Shown: one piece after another, positions 35,585 to 46,594 of the stretch | How positions within the stretch are numbered: position 1 is the first letter of the stretch | How the letters are laid out: every line of letters starts with the position of its first letter | NCBI RefSeq assembly: GCF_028476545.1 | Contig: NW_026732753.1 | Span: 325,001 to 389,000, forward strand | DNA length: 64,000 nt | DNA from: Physella acuta | Taxonomy: Eukaryota; Mollusca; Gastropoda; Physidae | Direction: 5' to 3' | Program-made: the position numbers and the translations under genes | Notes under the pieces: model-generated | What the model was told of the DNA's origin: nothing | Seen by the model: the letters and a program-made list of their open reading frames with translations, nothing else | Databases searched by the model: none

Positions 35585-36904
35585 GATTATGCTTTATTCA
35601 TACTTTTAGTATGGACTACAAGAATGTTACTGCGATGTTTTATCCAGAGTATAAACCAATAAAAAGATCTACTCATGTCATGAATACATTCCTATATATA
35701 TACAACCATAACATGTTTTTATACAAATAAAAGTAATATATACAAGTAAGTATTTTTGTTTGCTTTTTTTAAAACATAGTGAATCTATATGTTGACATAA
35801 AACGGTGAATATGGCAATCATTATGCTGACATAAGCCGGTGATTAAGGCAATCATTATGCTAATGTACACCAGACGTGGTTAGACAGCACAAGTTTATTG
35901 TAAGGTCAGATAATTGCTTTAATTACATTTAATAATCACCTCCAGTAGACAGCCAAAACTGTATTCAATTTGTGGTTTCATGAGTTGATGTGAGAGTAAC
36001 ATGAACAGATAATCCAACCCATCTCTATACAACATATTTTTCTATCTTCTTTGTTCCTAATGGCAATATTGGAGAGGATTTCCTCCAACACAATGAAGTA
36101 TTGTCAACATGCTGTGTGCTATAGGATGTTGACTCCAACTTAAGCCTACTTACTTGCAGGTGTGCTTCCACAGCCAATGTCCATCCAATAGCAGCCACGC
36201 AGCAGTTAGGGTTGTCTCTCCTAGAAGGGTTGCTATCTAAGCTACATAACAGGAATTAAATAGAAAATACCAACAAAAGATTTATTACATTTAATAAAAA
36301 CACATTTTTAATGTGTTTTTTATGTAAAATTATAGTTAATATAAAAAATTCTTGGTAAATATGGTTTAAGATATACGCTGACAAATTAACTCCACATTCT
36401 TAAATATACACTGACAAATTTATTCCACATTATTAAATATACGCTGACAAATTTATTTCACATTCATAGAGTATGTAAAGTAGTCATAATTAATTATAAG
36501 TGAGATGTTTACATAAACAGTTTATAGACTTTATGTCTCGGGTACTTAGAGATATAACTGTTTAAAACATGTTTAAAAATTTGCCATTACATGAAATGTT
36601 TGAAACACAAATGTATTTTTTTTTTAAATACAAAACTTTTACAAGATTTTTATTTTTCAAAGGTTTTAAGAAAACATTTTTCTAAAATGGTAGCATAATT
36701 TTTTTCCACAACAAATTTGAAAATTTAAAAAAAAATAAAATGGGCTACCACATTAATAAGAGAGCTAACACCTCAGTTAGAGGGGGTACCACATCATTTA
36801 TATAGGGCTACAGGACAGATAACTTTGACAGAAGTCTATGAAACTAGCGCAGATAAACTTGTATCAATTATAGAGTCAATATTGCACATACTAAATGGTT
36901 TGAT
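35583..36904. other. Convergent intergenic DNA and 3' UTR of the minus-strand gene
   Basis: AT-rich sequence between two convergent genes. The minus-strand poly(A) signal of the NAD-domain/RING gene may be the AATAAA complement at 36281-36286. A short cgctgacaaatttattccac direct repeat occurs at about 36375-36465. Confidence 0.4.
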
Positions 36905-37110
36905 TCTCCTCAGGTGATTCCCACCTGTATCAGGTGATTCCCACCTGTATCAGGTGTTGCCCACCTGTGGGTCAAGTGTTACCCACCTGTGGCTCAGGTG
37001 TTGCCTATCTGTAGGTCACATGTTGCCCACCTGTGGGTCAGGTGTTGCCCACCTGTGGGTCAGGTGTTGCCCACCTGTATCAGGTGTTGCCCACCTGTGG
37101 GTCAGGTGTG
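36905..37110 (-). repeat. ~20-bp E-box-rich minisatellite that includes the RING gene stop codon
   Basis: About nine units of caggtgttgcccacctgtgg. The gene-proximal unit contains the last codons and stop (minus strand cacacctgacccacaggtgg), so the array grows out of the coding end into the 3' UTR. Each unit is partly self-complementary (ccacctg / caggtgg). Confidence 0.85.
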
Positions 37111-38198
37111 ATAAACCCTAACGACTTCTTTGATTTCCATCCTACAAATGGGGCAGGCGTCGTGTCTATCTTGCAGCATCTTGCCACATTGATGGCAGGT
37201 GACCATGTGATGGCAGGGACTCAACAGGCAGTCTCGTAACCTGTCCATACAAATTGCGCAGTCTCTTTCTAGGTCGCTTGGTATGATAGCTGAGGCTGAA
37301 ACAGGAGAAATGGGTCGATACTTTAATAGGGGGTGGGGAAGTCATCAGTTGGAAACAAATAATAACATTATTTATGTAGGTAAAGAGAAAAATGGTTTCC
37401 TACACCAGCCAAGATCAAGTCAATAGCTAATCATGAAAATCATACTAAAGAAATAATTTTAGCAGAAGGTTGCACAAAGGTAAATCCAAAATTCTTCAGA
37501 AACATTTTTCAGTCATTACATAGTTGGGGAGGCGTAGGTAGTTTTTGCAAGCATTACCTTCAGTTTGTATTTTCTGTACGCTTTCATTGCCAACGTGATG
37601 CAACGTTGGAATAGAGCGATCTAAATACGTTCCTATCCCTGAAGTGTTGAGGATTTCATCCAGGCGAGCTATATGGATCAGAGTTTGTTAGTTTTTCTAG
37701 AAATATTTTGTTGGCAAACTACTTCAGTTACAACAAAATACTTTGATGGGATATTATTAAATGTAAAAAAACCCAACTTTTTAAACGTCTAATTGAAAAT
37801 AAGTTAAACCTCTTTTTCTTTCTTCTCGTTGTTGTTCAGTAAGAATAAGAGGCTGGTGGCCAGAGCGAAAGAATAAAGTCTTGCCCATCCTCTCAATCAG
37901 TTTTCTCACTGAAACAGAAAATTTGACCTTTATTAGCTAAAACAAAGATTGAAAAAAAAATCTTCCTACGAAAGAAAGTTCATAAATTGAATATATTTTT
38001 TGCTACACCAGATATGAATATCTTTTTTTAAAAATAAATCAGTTCTTAATTAGCTCCATGCATTTCAAACCCCAGGCTGAATTGTATGTGTAAGTGGATA
38101 TACGTATATAAATAATAGATAACATTGTCTAGATAGAATCTCCACCAACACAAAGACAGACACATAATGGAGGGAATTCAAAAGACACTACGTAGTGG

Positions 38199-38260
<62 letters not shown>

Positions 38261-39772
38261 ACGGTCAAAGCCCGAAGTCGGTCAATGTTGCTTGATTTCA
38301 GGCTTGGCCGGCCAATCTGCGGACTGGCCATGGTGGACCGGCCAAAGTCTTAATTAGAAGATCATCTGGCTAGGGACAACCGGCCAAAGTCCGAATTAGA
38401 AGATCATGAGCAGATTTTGTCCTTTTTTATGCCGTAAGGATCATGAAATTAAGTTTTTATTGATTATTAATTAAAGTAAATGATAGAAACATTCAAATTT
38501 TTTATTGTATTATAGTCTCAATCAATCAATATTATCATTTGTTACAAGTTGAACTTTTATGGCATTTAGAATTACATAGTAGCTTGTTATTTTTACACTC
38601 GCAGCGATTTGTTGTGCACTTGGTTGTGCAATTGCAGCGAGTGTAGCCTTGGCCCCCAGTCAATGATTGTGAAGATGCAATGGTTCGTAGTGATTTTTCC
38701 TTAGTGCCAACTGACGACTATAAGAGCAGTTTTTCGTGAAGAATTGAAAACTCACTTCTAGCATACAGTTGTTTTAGAACACCATGTTCCGTTCCTAATT
38801 TGTAGAAACCGCCCTCGACGCTCATGACAACTGCAATCACGCTTCGGGGATCAGCGCGACCTCTGTCAACATCTGTTATACGGATGCGTACATTGTCACC
38901 CACTTCAGCATCTTTAAATGTTGTATTTGATGTTTTAAGCATCTTAGCACCTTGAGTTTGCAAGCTAGTATGAGCTGCTGACCTGTGTTCCATGATGTCT
39001 TGTTTGTTGTGATATAATCTGCAGGTAATATTTCCTCCGTACCCTTCGTCTGCTTCATTGGGTATTCCACACATAGCATGGACATCGTTGCCACAGGATC
39101 CACAAGAATGCAATTCTGTCGGTATTTATCATGCAGTTCAGTCAAGGCGCGGTGATGGGTCTACTTTATTTGGTATTCCCTTTTTGTTGGGGAAATATGG
39201 TTTCTGACGCCCACGCCACCTCAAGTTGTTTGGACACTATTGTTCAACTTACAAGGAACGCTGCAAAGTTTTTTGAACATTCCGTCTTGTTGCATGTGGT
39301 CGGTGATGCCGACTGTCTTTGATTTTGTTCTTTGATGATTGTCATCATGGAGGAGGCTGTCACATACAGTTGTAGCCCATATATGGAAACTAACATGGAT
39401 TTACATTTTTTTCTTTTGACAGCCATCTGCTATGTCTGTCTCATGGCCCTTTTGATCTATGTCGCCTTGCATATAGAATGCTATACAAACAAGAGCTAAA
39501 CAATACGTTACAATAAAACCGCACCCAGAATAATGAAAACGCGATCACAACTTAGTCTAGATAGAACATTGGCCAGGACATCCCGGCCAGTGCGCGCATT
39601 GGCCGGCCAATGTACAAAATACGCTGTCAAGTTTAAGCGCTTCAGACTTTGGCCAGTACGTCCTGGCCAGTGTGCGCATTGGCCGGCCAATGCAAGAAAT
39701 ACGATCTTAGTCCTAAGTTCTTAGGGCTTTGGCCAAGAGAGCCGGCCAATGCGTGCATTGGCTGCACTCCGT

Positions 39773-39852
<80 letters not shown>

Positions 39853-40330
39853 GGCATCACTAGGTGCAATGACTGAAGATGTAACCCCACCCTTCAGCCA
39901 ACAATTCTGCATTTTCCTATGGCCACGCAGTAGTTTTCAATTGCCACGCAATCACTTTGTAAAATACACATATCCTTTTTTAAGACTTTCAGAACTCTGT
40001 GCACAAAAATCATGTTGCACACTAGCTTTTTCCCCTTAGAGGAAACTGGTCACCCATGTCCCCTACAGTATTATTTAAACAACTAGATAAATGGCCCGTT
40101 GAGGAAGGGTACAACGGGCGCTAGGCTGATAGTGCTGTCTCTTTTCTCTAAACTAAAACCAACCCACCCCCCCACACACCACCCCCACCCCCACCCCCCC
40201 GACCCCCAGACACCACCCCACCCCCCACCACCCCCACCCCCACACACCATCCCCACCCCCACCCCCCACACACACCACCCCCTCCACACACCGCCCCCCC
40301 ACCCCTCCAACCCCCCCCCCCCCTCCACCG

Positions 40331-40363
<33 letters not shown>

Positions 40364-43300
40364 ATGTCTACCGTCCCATTCAACGAAATATAATTATATA
40401 CTTTTTCCAGTGTCCGCCCCCTCCCAGAAAATTCTACCCCCCGCCCCCGAAAATTTCAAGTACCCCCCACCCCTCTCCGGGGAGGAAAAAGTCTGAAAGA
40501 AACACTGAAACCAACCCACCCCCCACACACCACCCCCACCCCCACACACCATCCCCACCCCCCACCCCCCCACACACCACCCCCTCCACACACCGCCCCC
40601 CCACCCCCACCCCCACCCCCCCCACCCCTCCAACCCCCCCCCCCCTCCACCGCCCCCCCCCCCCCAAAAAAAAAACCATGTCTACCGTCCCATTCAACGA
40701 AATATAATTATATACTTTTTCCAGTGTCCGCCCCCTCCCAGAAAATTCTACCCCCGCCCCCGAAAATTTCAAGTACCCCCACCCCTCTCCGGGGAGGAAA
40801 AAGTCTGAAAGAAACACTGAAACCAACCCACCCCCCACCCCCCACACACCACCCCCACCCCCCCCCCCCACACACACACCACCCCCCCACCCCTCCACCC
40901 CCCCCCCCCTCCCCACCCCCCACCCCCCAAAAAAAAAACATGTCTACCGTCCCATTGCAAGAAAACCACTTTTTAGATTAGACACATTAATTTTATTATA
41001 GAGTATCGATGAGGAAATTTCTTTTGAGTTGGGGAGGGGGAGGGGCTCAGACGTTCTTACGCGGGGGGTGGGGCTTCGCCCCTACCCGAAGAATTGTATG
41101 CAAGAAACTCTTCACGCAAACCACTTAGATTAGACCAAATTGCCTTTGTTTACTCGATAATCAATGACGTCATATAACTGTGTGCACTCTCTGGGTTTGA
41201 GATTATTTTCTACTCTGTGCGCTAAATGTGTCGACGTCATACTTCGTTTTTCGAATTACTATGCATGTTTTTAAATTGCTTGTCTTTTCTCTAGAGCGTT
41301 CTTGTCAGACAGATAGATAGATAGATAGAGAGACAGCGAAACTATTATTATAGATTATGTGAATTTGGTATCACCCCCTAAATGGTGTTGCCCCATGCAG
41401 TCAGCACCCTTCCCCCCCCCTCCACACATACACACTTGTGACATTATTGTACATAACATAAAACAGCCCATCAAATTTGTATAGTAAGCAACAAACCTTT
41501 TTCTATGACTTCCCCAGCTGTCTGTTTAGCTGGACAAATCTCCACCTCCGGAATGTAGTAGACAGGAAACAGAAATCTAATGCCCAAACTTCTCTGTAAA
41601 TAGCACACACACAGTCAGTGATGGCAAACTCAAATGTTTAACTTGGTACCACTTGGATAACTTAAAAACTCTTAGTAGGAGGATGAAAAAAAACTTTTGG
41701 TAGCAGGATGACAAAAACATTTTTGGTAGAAGGATGATGAGGATGACAAAAAAACACTTTTGGTAGGAGGATGACAAAAAAAAACTTTTGGTAGGAGGAT
41801 GACAAAAATAACTTTTGGTAGGAGGATGACAAAAAAACTTTTGGTAGGAGGATGACAAAAAAAACTTTTGGAAGGAGGATGAAAATAAAACTTTTGGTAG
41901 GAGGATGATGAGGATGACAAAAAAAAACTTTTGGTAGCAGGATGATGAGGATGACAAAAAATAACTTTTGGTAGCAGGATGACAAAAAAAAACTTTTGGT
42001 AGCAGGATGATGAGGATGACAAAAAATAACTTTTGGTAGGAGGATGACAAAAAAACACTTTTGGTAGGAGGATGACAAAAAAAACTTTTGGTAGGATGAC
42101 AAAAAAAACTTTTGGTAGGAGGATGACAAAAAAAACTTTTGGTAGGAGGATGACAAAAATAACTTTTGGTAGGAGGATGACAAAAATAACTTTTGGTAGG
42201 AGGATGACAAAAAAAACTTTTGGTAGGAGGATGACAAAAAAAACTTTTGGTAGGAGGATGACAAAAAAAAAACTTTTGGTAGGAGGATGACAAAAAAAAC
42301 TTTTGGTAGGATGACAAAAAAAACTTTTGGTAGGAGGATGACAAAAAAAAACTTTTGGTAGGAGGATGACTAAAAAAAACTTTTGGTAGGAGGATGACAA
42401 AAAAAACTTTTGGTAGGAGGATGACAAAAAAAAACTTTTGGTAGGAGGATGACAAAAAAAAACTTTTGGTAGGATGAAAAAAAAAACTTTTGGTAGGAGG
42501 ATGATGAGGATGACAAAAATAACTTTTAGTAGGATGATGACAAAAAAAAACTTTTGGTAGGAGAATGACAAAAAACACTTTTGGTAGCAGGATGACAAAA
42601 ACATTTTTGGTAGAAGGATGATGAGGATGACAAAAAAAACACTTTTGGTAGGAGGATGACAAAATAACTTTTGGTAGGAGGATGATGAGGATGACAAAAA
42701 AAACTTTTGGTAGGAGGATGACAAAATAACTTTTGGTAGGAGGATGACAAAAAAAACTTTTGGTAGGAGGATGACAAAAAAAAACTTTTGGTAGGAGGAT
42801 GACAAAATAACTTTTGGTAGGAGGATGACAAAAAAAACTTTTGGTAGGAGGATGACAAAAAAAACTTTTGGTAGGAGGATGACAAAAAAAACTTTTGGTA
42901 GGAGGATGACAAAAAAAACTTTTGGTAGGAGGATGACAAAATAACTTTTGGTAGGAGGATGACAAAAAAAACTTTTGGTAGGAGGATGACAAAAAAAACT
43001 TTTGGTAGGAGGATGACAAAATAACTTTTGGTAGGAGGATGATGAGGATGACAAAAATAACTTTTAGTAGGAGGATGACAAAAAAACTTTTGGTAGGAGG
43101 ATGACAAAAAAAACTTTTGGTAGGAGGATGACAAAAAAACTTTTGGTAGGAGGATGACAAAAAAACTTTTGGTAGGAGGATGACTAAAAAAAACACTTTT
43201 TGTGGCTGGATAAGCCTAAAGACAAGTGAAGTTTATAAAGTTTTATCCCTGTATCAACACTTGCATTTATGTGAATATTTCTATTGTACGTTTTCTTTCT

Positions 43301-45337
43301 TAACTATTTTTCTACACATTGTAGGTAATCAATTTGTTCTGTTTAATGATGTGTTTTTTAAATAGTCCAAGCATGTTAATATGACCTGTTTATTAATGAC
43401 TCATTTAATAATGCTCCTAGCATGTTACTATGACCTGTTTAATGACCTGTTTATTAATGAGCTAGCACATCAATATGACCTGTTTATTAATGATCCTAGC
43501 ATGTCAGTATGACCAGTTTATTAATGGTTCTAGCATGTTAATATGACCTGTATAATGACCTGTTTTTAATGCTCCTAGCATGTTAATATGACCTGTTTAA
43601 TGACCTGTTTATTAATGGTTCTAGCATGTTAATATGACCTGTTTAATGACCTGTTTTTAATGCTCCTAGCATGTTAATATGACCTGTATAATGACCTGTT
43701 TATTAATGGTTCTAGCATGTTAATATGACCTGTTTAATGACCTGTTTATTAATGGTTCTAGCATGTTAATATGACCTGTTTAATGACCTGTTTTTAATGC
43801 CCCTAGCATGTTAATATGACCTGTTTAATGACCTGTTTATTAATGGTTCTAGCATGTTAATATGACCTGTTTAATGACCTGTTTATTAATGGTTCTAGCA
43901 TGTTAATATGACCTGTTTAATGACCTGTTTTTAATGCTCCTAGCATGTTAATATGACCTGTTTAATGACCTGTTTTTAATGCTCCTAGCATGTTAATATG
44001 ACCTGTTTAATGACCTGTTTTTAATGCTCCTAGCATGTTAATATGACCTGTTTAATGACCTGTTTTTAATGCTCCTAGCATGTTAATATGACCTGTTTAA
44101 TGACCTGTTTATTAATGGTCCTGTCATTGACCTGGTTGATGTCCAGCTGTAGACTGTTGCTGGCAATGATGGCATCCGGCCGGCAGCAGTGAGAGATTCC
44201 TGGCACACATTGGAAGAAAGCAAGTTGTTATCTAATGTTATATTGGCAAGTTGTATCAAGTTGTACATTAGAAGTTCATTTTATTTTTAAATATTTTATT
44301 TAGTCCATATAAATATTCAGAACACTCTATATGTTCCTTAAATTAATTCGTAAGTGTTATTGTTAAAGTTATTTTTAAGAGGAAATATTTTTTATTGACT
44401 TTCAAATATATCTTGCTTCAAATCCAAGTTCTCAACAACTGCTTCAAATATGAACTCCGCTTCTCTGACTGTTTCTTCCAAGTGACTCAAGCAGAATACT
44501 TGACCCTGTTAATAAACGTTAAATGCTTCCATTTTCTTACAAATAAATTGTTTTACTATTTTCCTTTCTTTACTTTGGTCATGTATACTTTAAAGACTTT
44601 TATTGGATTAGTATCTTTTTACAAATCTAGTAAAAAATGTTTCTATAAATAGTCTGACAGTTAAAATGTTAATGTGTAAGATTCTTTAAAAATCTGAGAT
44701 CCGATAAATAAGTAAATAAAATTAAAATATATTTTACCAAGAATTGTTTTTGAGGCAGCAATCCATCTTCATGCAGGGCTTTTTTATCTTCTTCAAGTAC
44801 ATCATAAACCTTGTCTAATGCTGCTGAACTTTTATCATAAATCTTTACCCTGTGTCCATGATAAGCAAATTCACCTGCAACATACATATCTTGACACCTA
44901 AACAAAAACCAATATTTATTGTTTGTGTGATTTGCTAACTTCTGCTGTTCAAGTCATTCATATTCTCTTTTGCTGTTTTATTCAAGCCCCAACACAAACC
45001 TCAGCGAGATCTACATAGCTCTCAAGAAATGGGATATATTGCCAGTGTTAACATTAAAAAGTTAAATTATTTTGTGATAAGTTTTTAATATAAACTAAGA
45101 ACTATACTGTTAGAAATGTTGCCATAAAATCAGAAACTCCACTGGGACAAATTAGAGTAATGAACTCTTTTTACTTATGGACAGGCCCAGATCATTCAAA
45201 TTATTACTATTAGAGAAGTTGAATGGTAGATTATTAGATAATAAAAAAAAACACTTCAAAGTTAGCTACACCAATATTTTCTTACCAGCTATTTTGATAC
45301 CCATTAGACCTGCACCAACTACTGCTATATGCACCAT
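37102..45337 (-). CDS. 3-hydroxyacyl-CoA-dehydrogenase-like NAD-binding domain fused to a C-terminal RING finger, 8 exons
   Basis: Exons in transcript order are 45337-45286, 44889-44738, 44505-44400, 44199-44105, 41593-41497, 37908-37810, 37668-37558 and 37295-37102. Phases agree throughout: 906 nt, 301 residues. Residues 1-36 form a Rossmann start (VVGAGLMG, GxGxxG at 8/10/13, with acidic D36 after VKIY). AEFIFEAV, CRPDAIIASNS and FLFPVYYIPEVEI follow the 3HCDH_N order. By the 22-residue spacing from SNS, the catalytic His of HADH-type enzymes is R141; the partner Glu is kept (E153). The C-terminal dehydrogenase domain is absent. Instead a C3HC4 RING follows (C250, C253, C265, H267, C271, C274, C285, C288) with tail VVRVYHT. 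I infer an inactive NAD(H)-binding module on an E3 ubiquitin ligase. Two donors are weak (GTCAAT, GTCATT). Intron 5 (3.6 kb) carries transposons. Confidence 0.85.
38201..38257. repeat. (TA)n tract left of the integrase-type transposon
   Basis: Perfect TA run that directly abuts the left terminus gttacgg of the element at 38258. Together with 39776-39847 it looks like one microsatellite split by the insertion. Confidence 0.9.
38258..39775 (-). mobile_element. Fossil DNA transposon with KRBA2/SCAND3-type integrase remnant (Ginger-like)
   Basis: The ends are inverted (tgttacgg ... ccgtaaca) with ttggccggccaat-type subterminal repeats on both sides. On the minus strand, about 39150-38550, a recognisable C-terminal part remains: ILVDPVATMS, then NVRIRITDVDRGRADPRS, GGFYKLGTEHGVLKQLYARS, and a Cys-rich tail with CNCTTKC and CNSKC motifs. 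This order matches the C-terminal region of KRBA2/SCAND3-like integrase proteins known from animal genomes. The element is broken and much shorter than a full copy, hence old. It sits in intron 5 of the NAD-domain/RING gene. Assignment to Ginger rather than another integrase-bearing group is tentative. Confidence 0.65.
39776..39847. repeat. (TA)n tract right of the integrase-type transposon
   Basis: Perfect TA run directly abutting the right terminus ccgtaac. Confidence 0.9.
40083..41354 (-). mobile_element. Non-autonomous Helitron with internal G/C-rich triplicated block
   Basis: Read on the minus strand it begins A|TCTATAATAATAGTTTCG. It ends with the hairpin gcccgttg...caacgggc, a short spacer and CTAG|T, which is the canonical Helitron pattern (5' TC, 3' hairpin plus CTRR, insertion between A and T, no target-site duplication). 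Inside are three copies of a ~300-bp block carrying long C-rich (plus) / G-rich (minus) runs and the phrase taccgtcccattcaacgaaa. No Rep/helicase coding remains. It lies in intron 5 of the NAD-domain/RING gene, with the G-rich strand in the RNA sense. Confidence 0.8.
40150..40940. repeat. Triplicated C-rich block with G-quadruplex potential on the minus strand
   Basis: Runs such as ccccacccccacccccacac at 40160-40350, 40515-40670 and 40830-40935. The minus strand has many successive G-runs of three or more with short loops. Frames over it (Pro/His-rich or Gly/Trp-rich) are not coding. Confidence 0.85.
41673..43195 (-). repeat. ~24-bp T-rich (minus) array upstream of the exon 5 acceptor, about 60 copies
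   Basis: Plus-strand unit gacaaaaaaaacttttggta plus ggaggat; A-run length varies and some units carry an extra gatgag. In transcript sense it is tttttttgtcatcctcctac, strongly pyrimidine-rich, ending about 80 bp before the acceptor of exon 5 (41593). The long minus-strand frames rich in SSSYQKFF are artefacts. Confidence 0.95.
43372..44140 (-). repeat. ~48-bp donor-containing array at the start of intron 4 (NAD-domain/RING gene)
   Basis: In transcript sense the exon ends ggaccattaataaacag|gtcatt at 44105. The array repeats agaaccattaataaacag|gt, or an agcattaaaaacag|gtcat form, about 15 times, each followed by taaacaggtcatattaacat. The first unit is the exon end itself, differing from the best copies at about one base. 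Read-through meets a TAG in the first intronic unit. Confidence 0.85.
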
Positions 45338-46054
45338 CTTCCCATGTAAAATTTTAGTAGCTTAGGTTGCTGTGTGATTTTCAATACTGAAAATGTTAAC
45401 ATAACATGAAAATATTTAAATGAATCATTGTTAATTAAGATTCAAATGGTAAGTACAGATATATCCTATACTATAGAAGTACAGCTGTATATATTTTTGA
45501 GTATTTTATCCCAAACTTTATTAAAAACAACTTTATTAAAAGTAGGATTATATTTTCCATCCAATTTATAATCTATGGTATTATTATATGTCTAATATTT
45601 AGCCTATTGATTGATCTATATACTCTTAAGCTAAAAACATATTTCTGGTAAAGGAAAACAAAAGTGATAGGCTTATTTGCAAAACATTTTAAAATTCTAA
45701 TGATAAATTATTGAACAGAGGCAAGTTTTTTTTAAAAATATCGATGTTTTAAAAAAATTTCAACAGCAATTTCAACTGGCTTTTTGTGACGATGTGTGAT
45801 GGAGGGGAGGGGTAGGTAAAAATCGTCAAAAAAAGCGTGACATCATTTATGGATAACCCCTTAGTAACTGTATAATATTAATAAATCAGTCGTTTAAAAT
45901 TAAAGTCTAAGTCTTAAGTGAAGTCATGTGTGTATAATTTTAAATTTATTATAATAATAATTAATAATTAATAAGGCCTAATAGTTTATGTATTAAGTAT
46001 AGACTAGAGAGTTCAGTAGGCCTAGGCCTATTCAGTATAGTATAAATAAATGTT
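45338..46054 (-). promoter_or_regulatory. Upstream region of the NAD-domain/RING gene
   Basis: AT-rich 5' flank. An upstream ATG at 45345 (minus) opens a six-codon frame that overlaps the main start codon out of frame. A MITE remnant lies at 45776-45868. No core promoter motif is clear. Confidence 0.35.
45776..45868 (-). repeat. MITE remnant (ggggttatccataaatgatg end)
   Basis: Minus-strand ggggttatccataaatgatg followed by tcacgc, then a G/C-rich stretch. It matches the terminus seen at 942-965. Boundaries approximate. Confidence 0.4.
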
Positions 46055-46594
46055 GGTAATCTATCGTTTTAGGTACGTAAAATCGCTCGCGACTTGTAAT
46101 GTGAAAAACAGGTGACTCCTTAAATTTTAATAATTATTTCACATTTTGAGGAGGATTTATGTTTTTTAAAATAACAAAATGTTTCCTTGTTTCATTTATG
46201 TACCTGTTTTTAAACAATTGAATGAAAACTTATCCGTAATAAATGAAGACTAGCGATGTTTCCAACAGATGCAACCATGCTCATTTACTATAGCAGCCAT
46301 CTTGTCTAAGTTTTATTTTTATAAGCTTATAGTGCGAGATTCAGGGGGAATCCACTCTATTTTACAAATGGCTGCTGTTTATATAGCAAATCTTGCTTTC
46401 AGACACTGCTGTGTAAAGTTAATTTCTGGCCTATATTGATATATTTAGCCATTGATTTAGGTTTATTATTCATTTATCTATTATATTTGACACAAACATG
46501 ACAATATGCCTCTATTAAAGCCTTGACAATGAGGTAACGTTTTCATACATTTATAGCCGCGGGAGATTTTACGTACCCAAAACGATAGATTACC
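46055..46594. mobile_element. 540-bp TIR MITE related to the 1-4229 element
   Basis: Inverted termini ggtaatctatcgttttaggt on the left and ggtaatctatcgttttgggt from the right, continuing acgtaaaatc on both. The outer 16 bases equal those of the 4.2-kb element. It contains an inverted pair of GCAGCCATCTT/GCAGCCATTT motifs (about 46290 and 46365). No coding content. It sits about 720 bp upstream of the NAD-domain/RING gene start. Confidence 0.85.

Noticed and set aside
35444-35730. Tyr-Ile repeat frames
   Set aside because: Translation of a (TA)n microsatellite.
41577-43196. 539-codon minus frame rich in Ser, Tyr, Gln, Lys and Phe
   Set aside because: It is the T-rich intronic array of the NAD-domain/RING gene read through; only its last part touches exon 5, and in the wrong frame.
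44101-44140. Exon 4 of the NAD-domain/RING gene ending at ccag|gtcaat about 27 bp earlier
   Set aside because: Also in phase, but it would remove nine residues and break the 22-residue family spacing, so the 44105 border was preferred.
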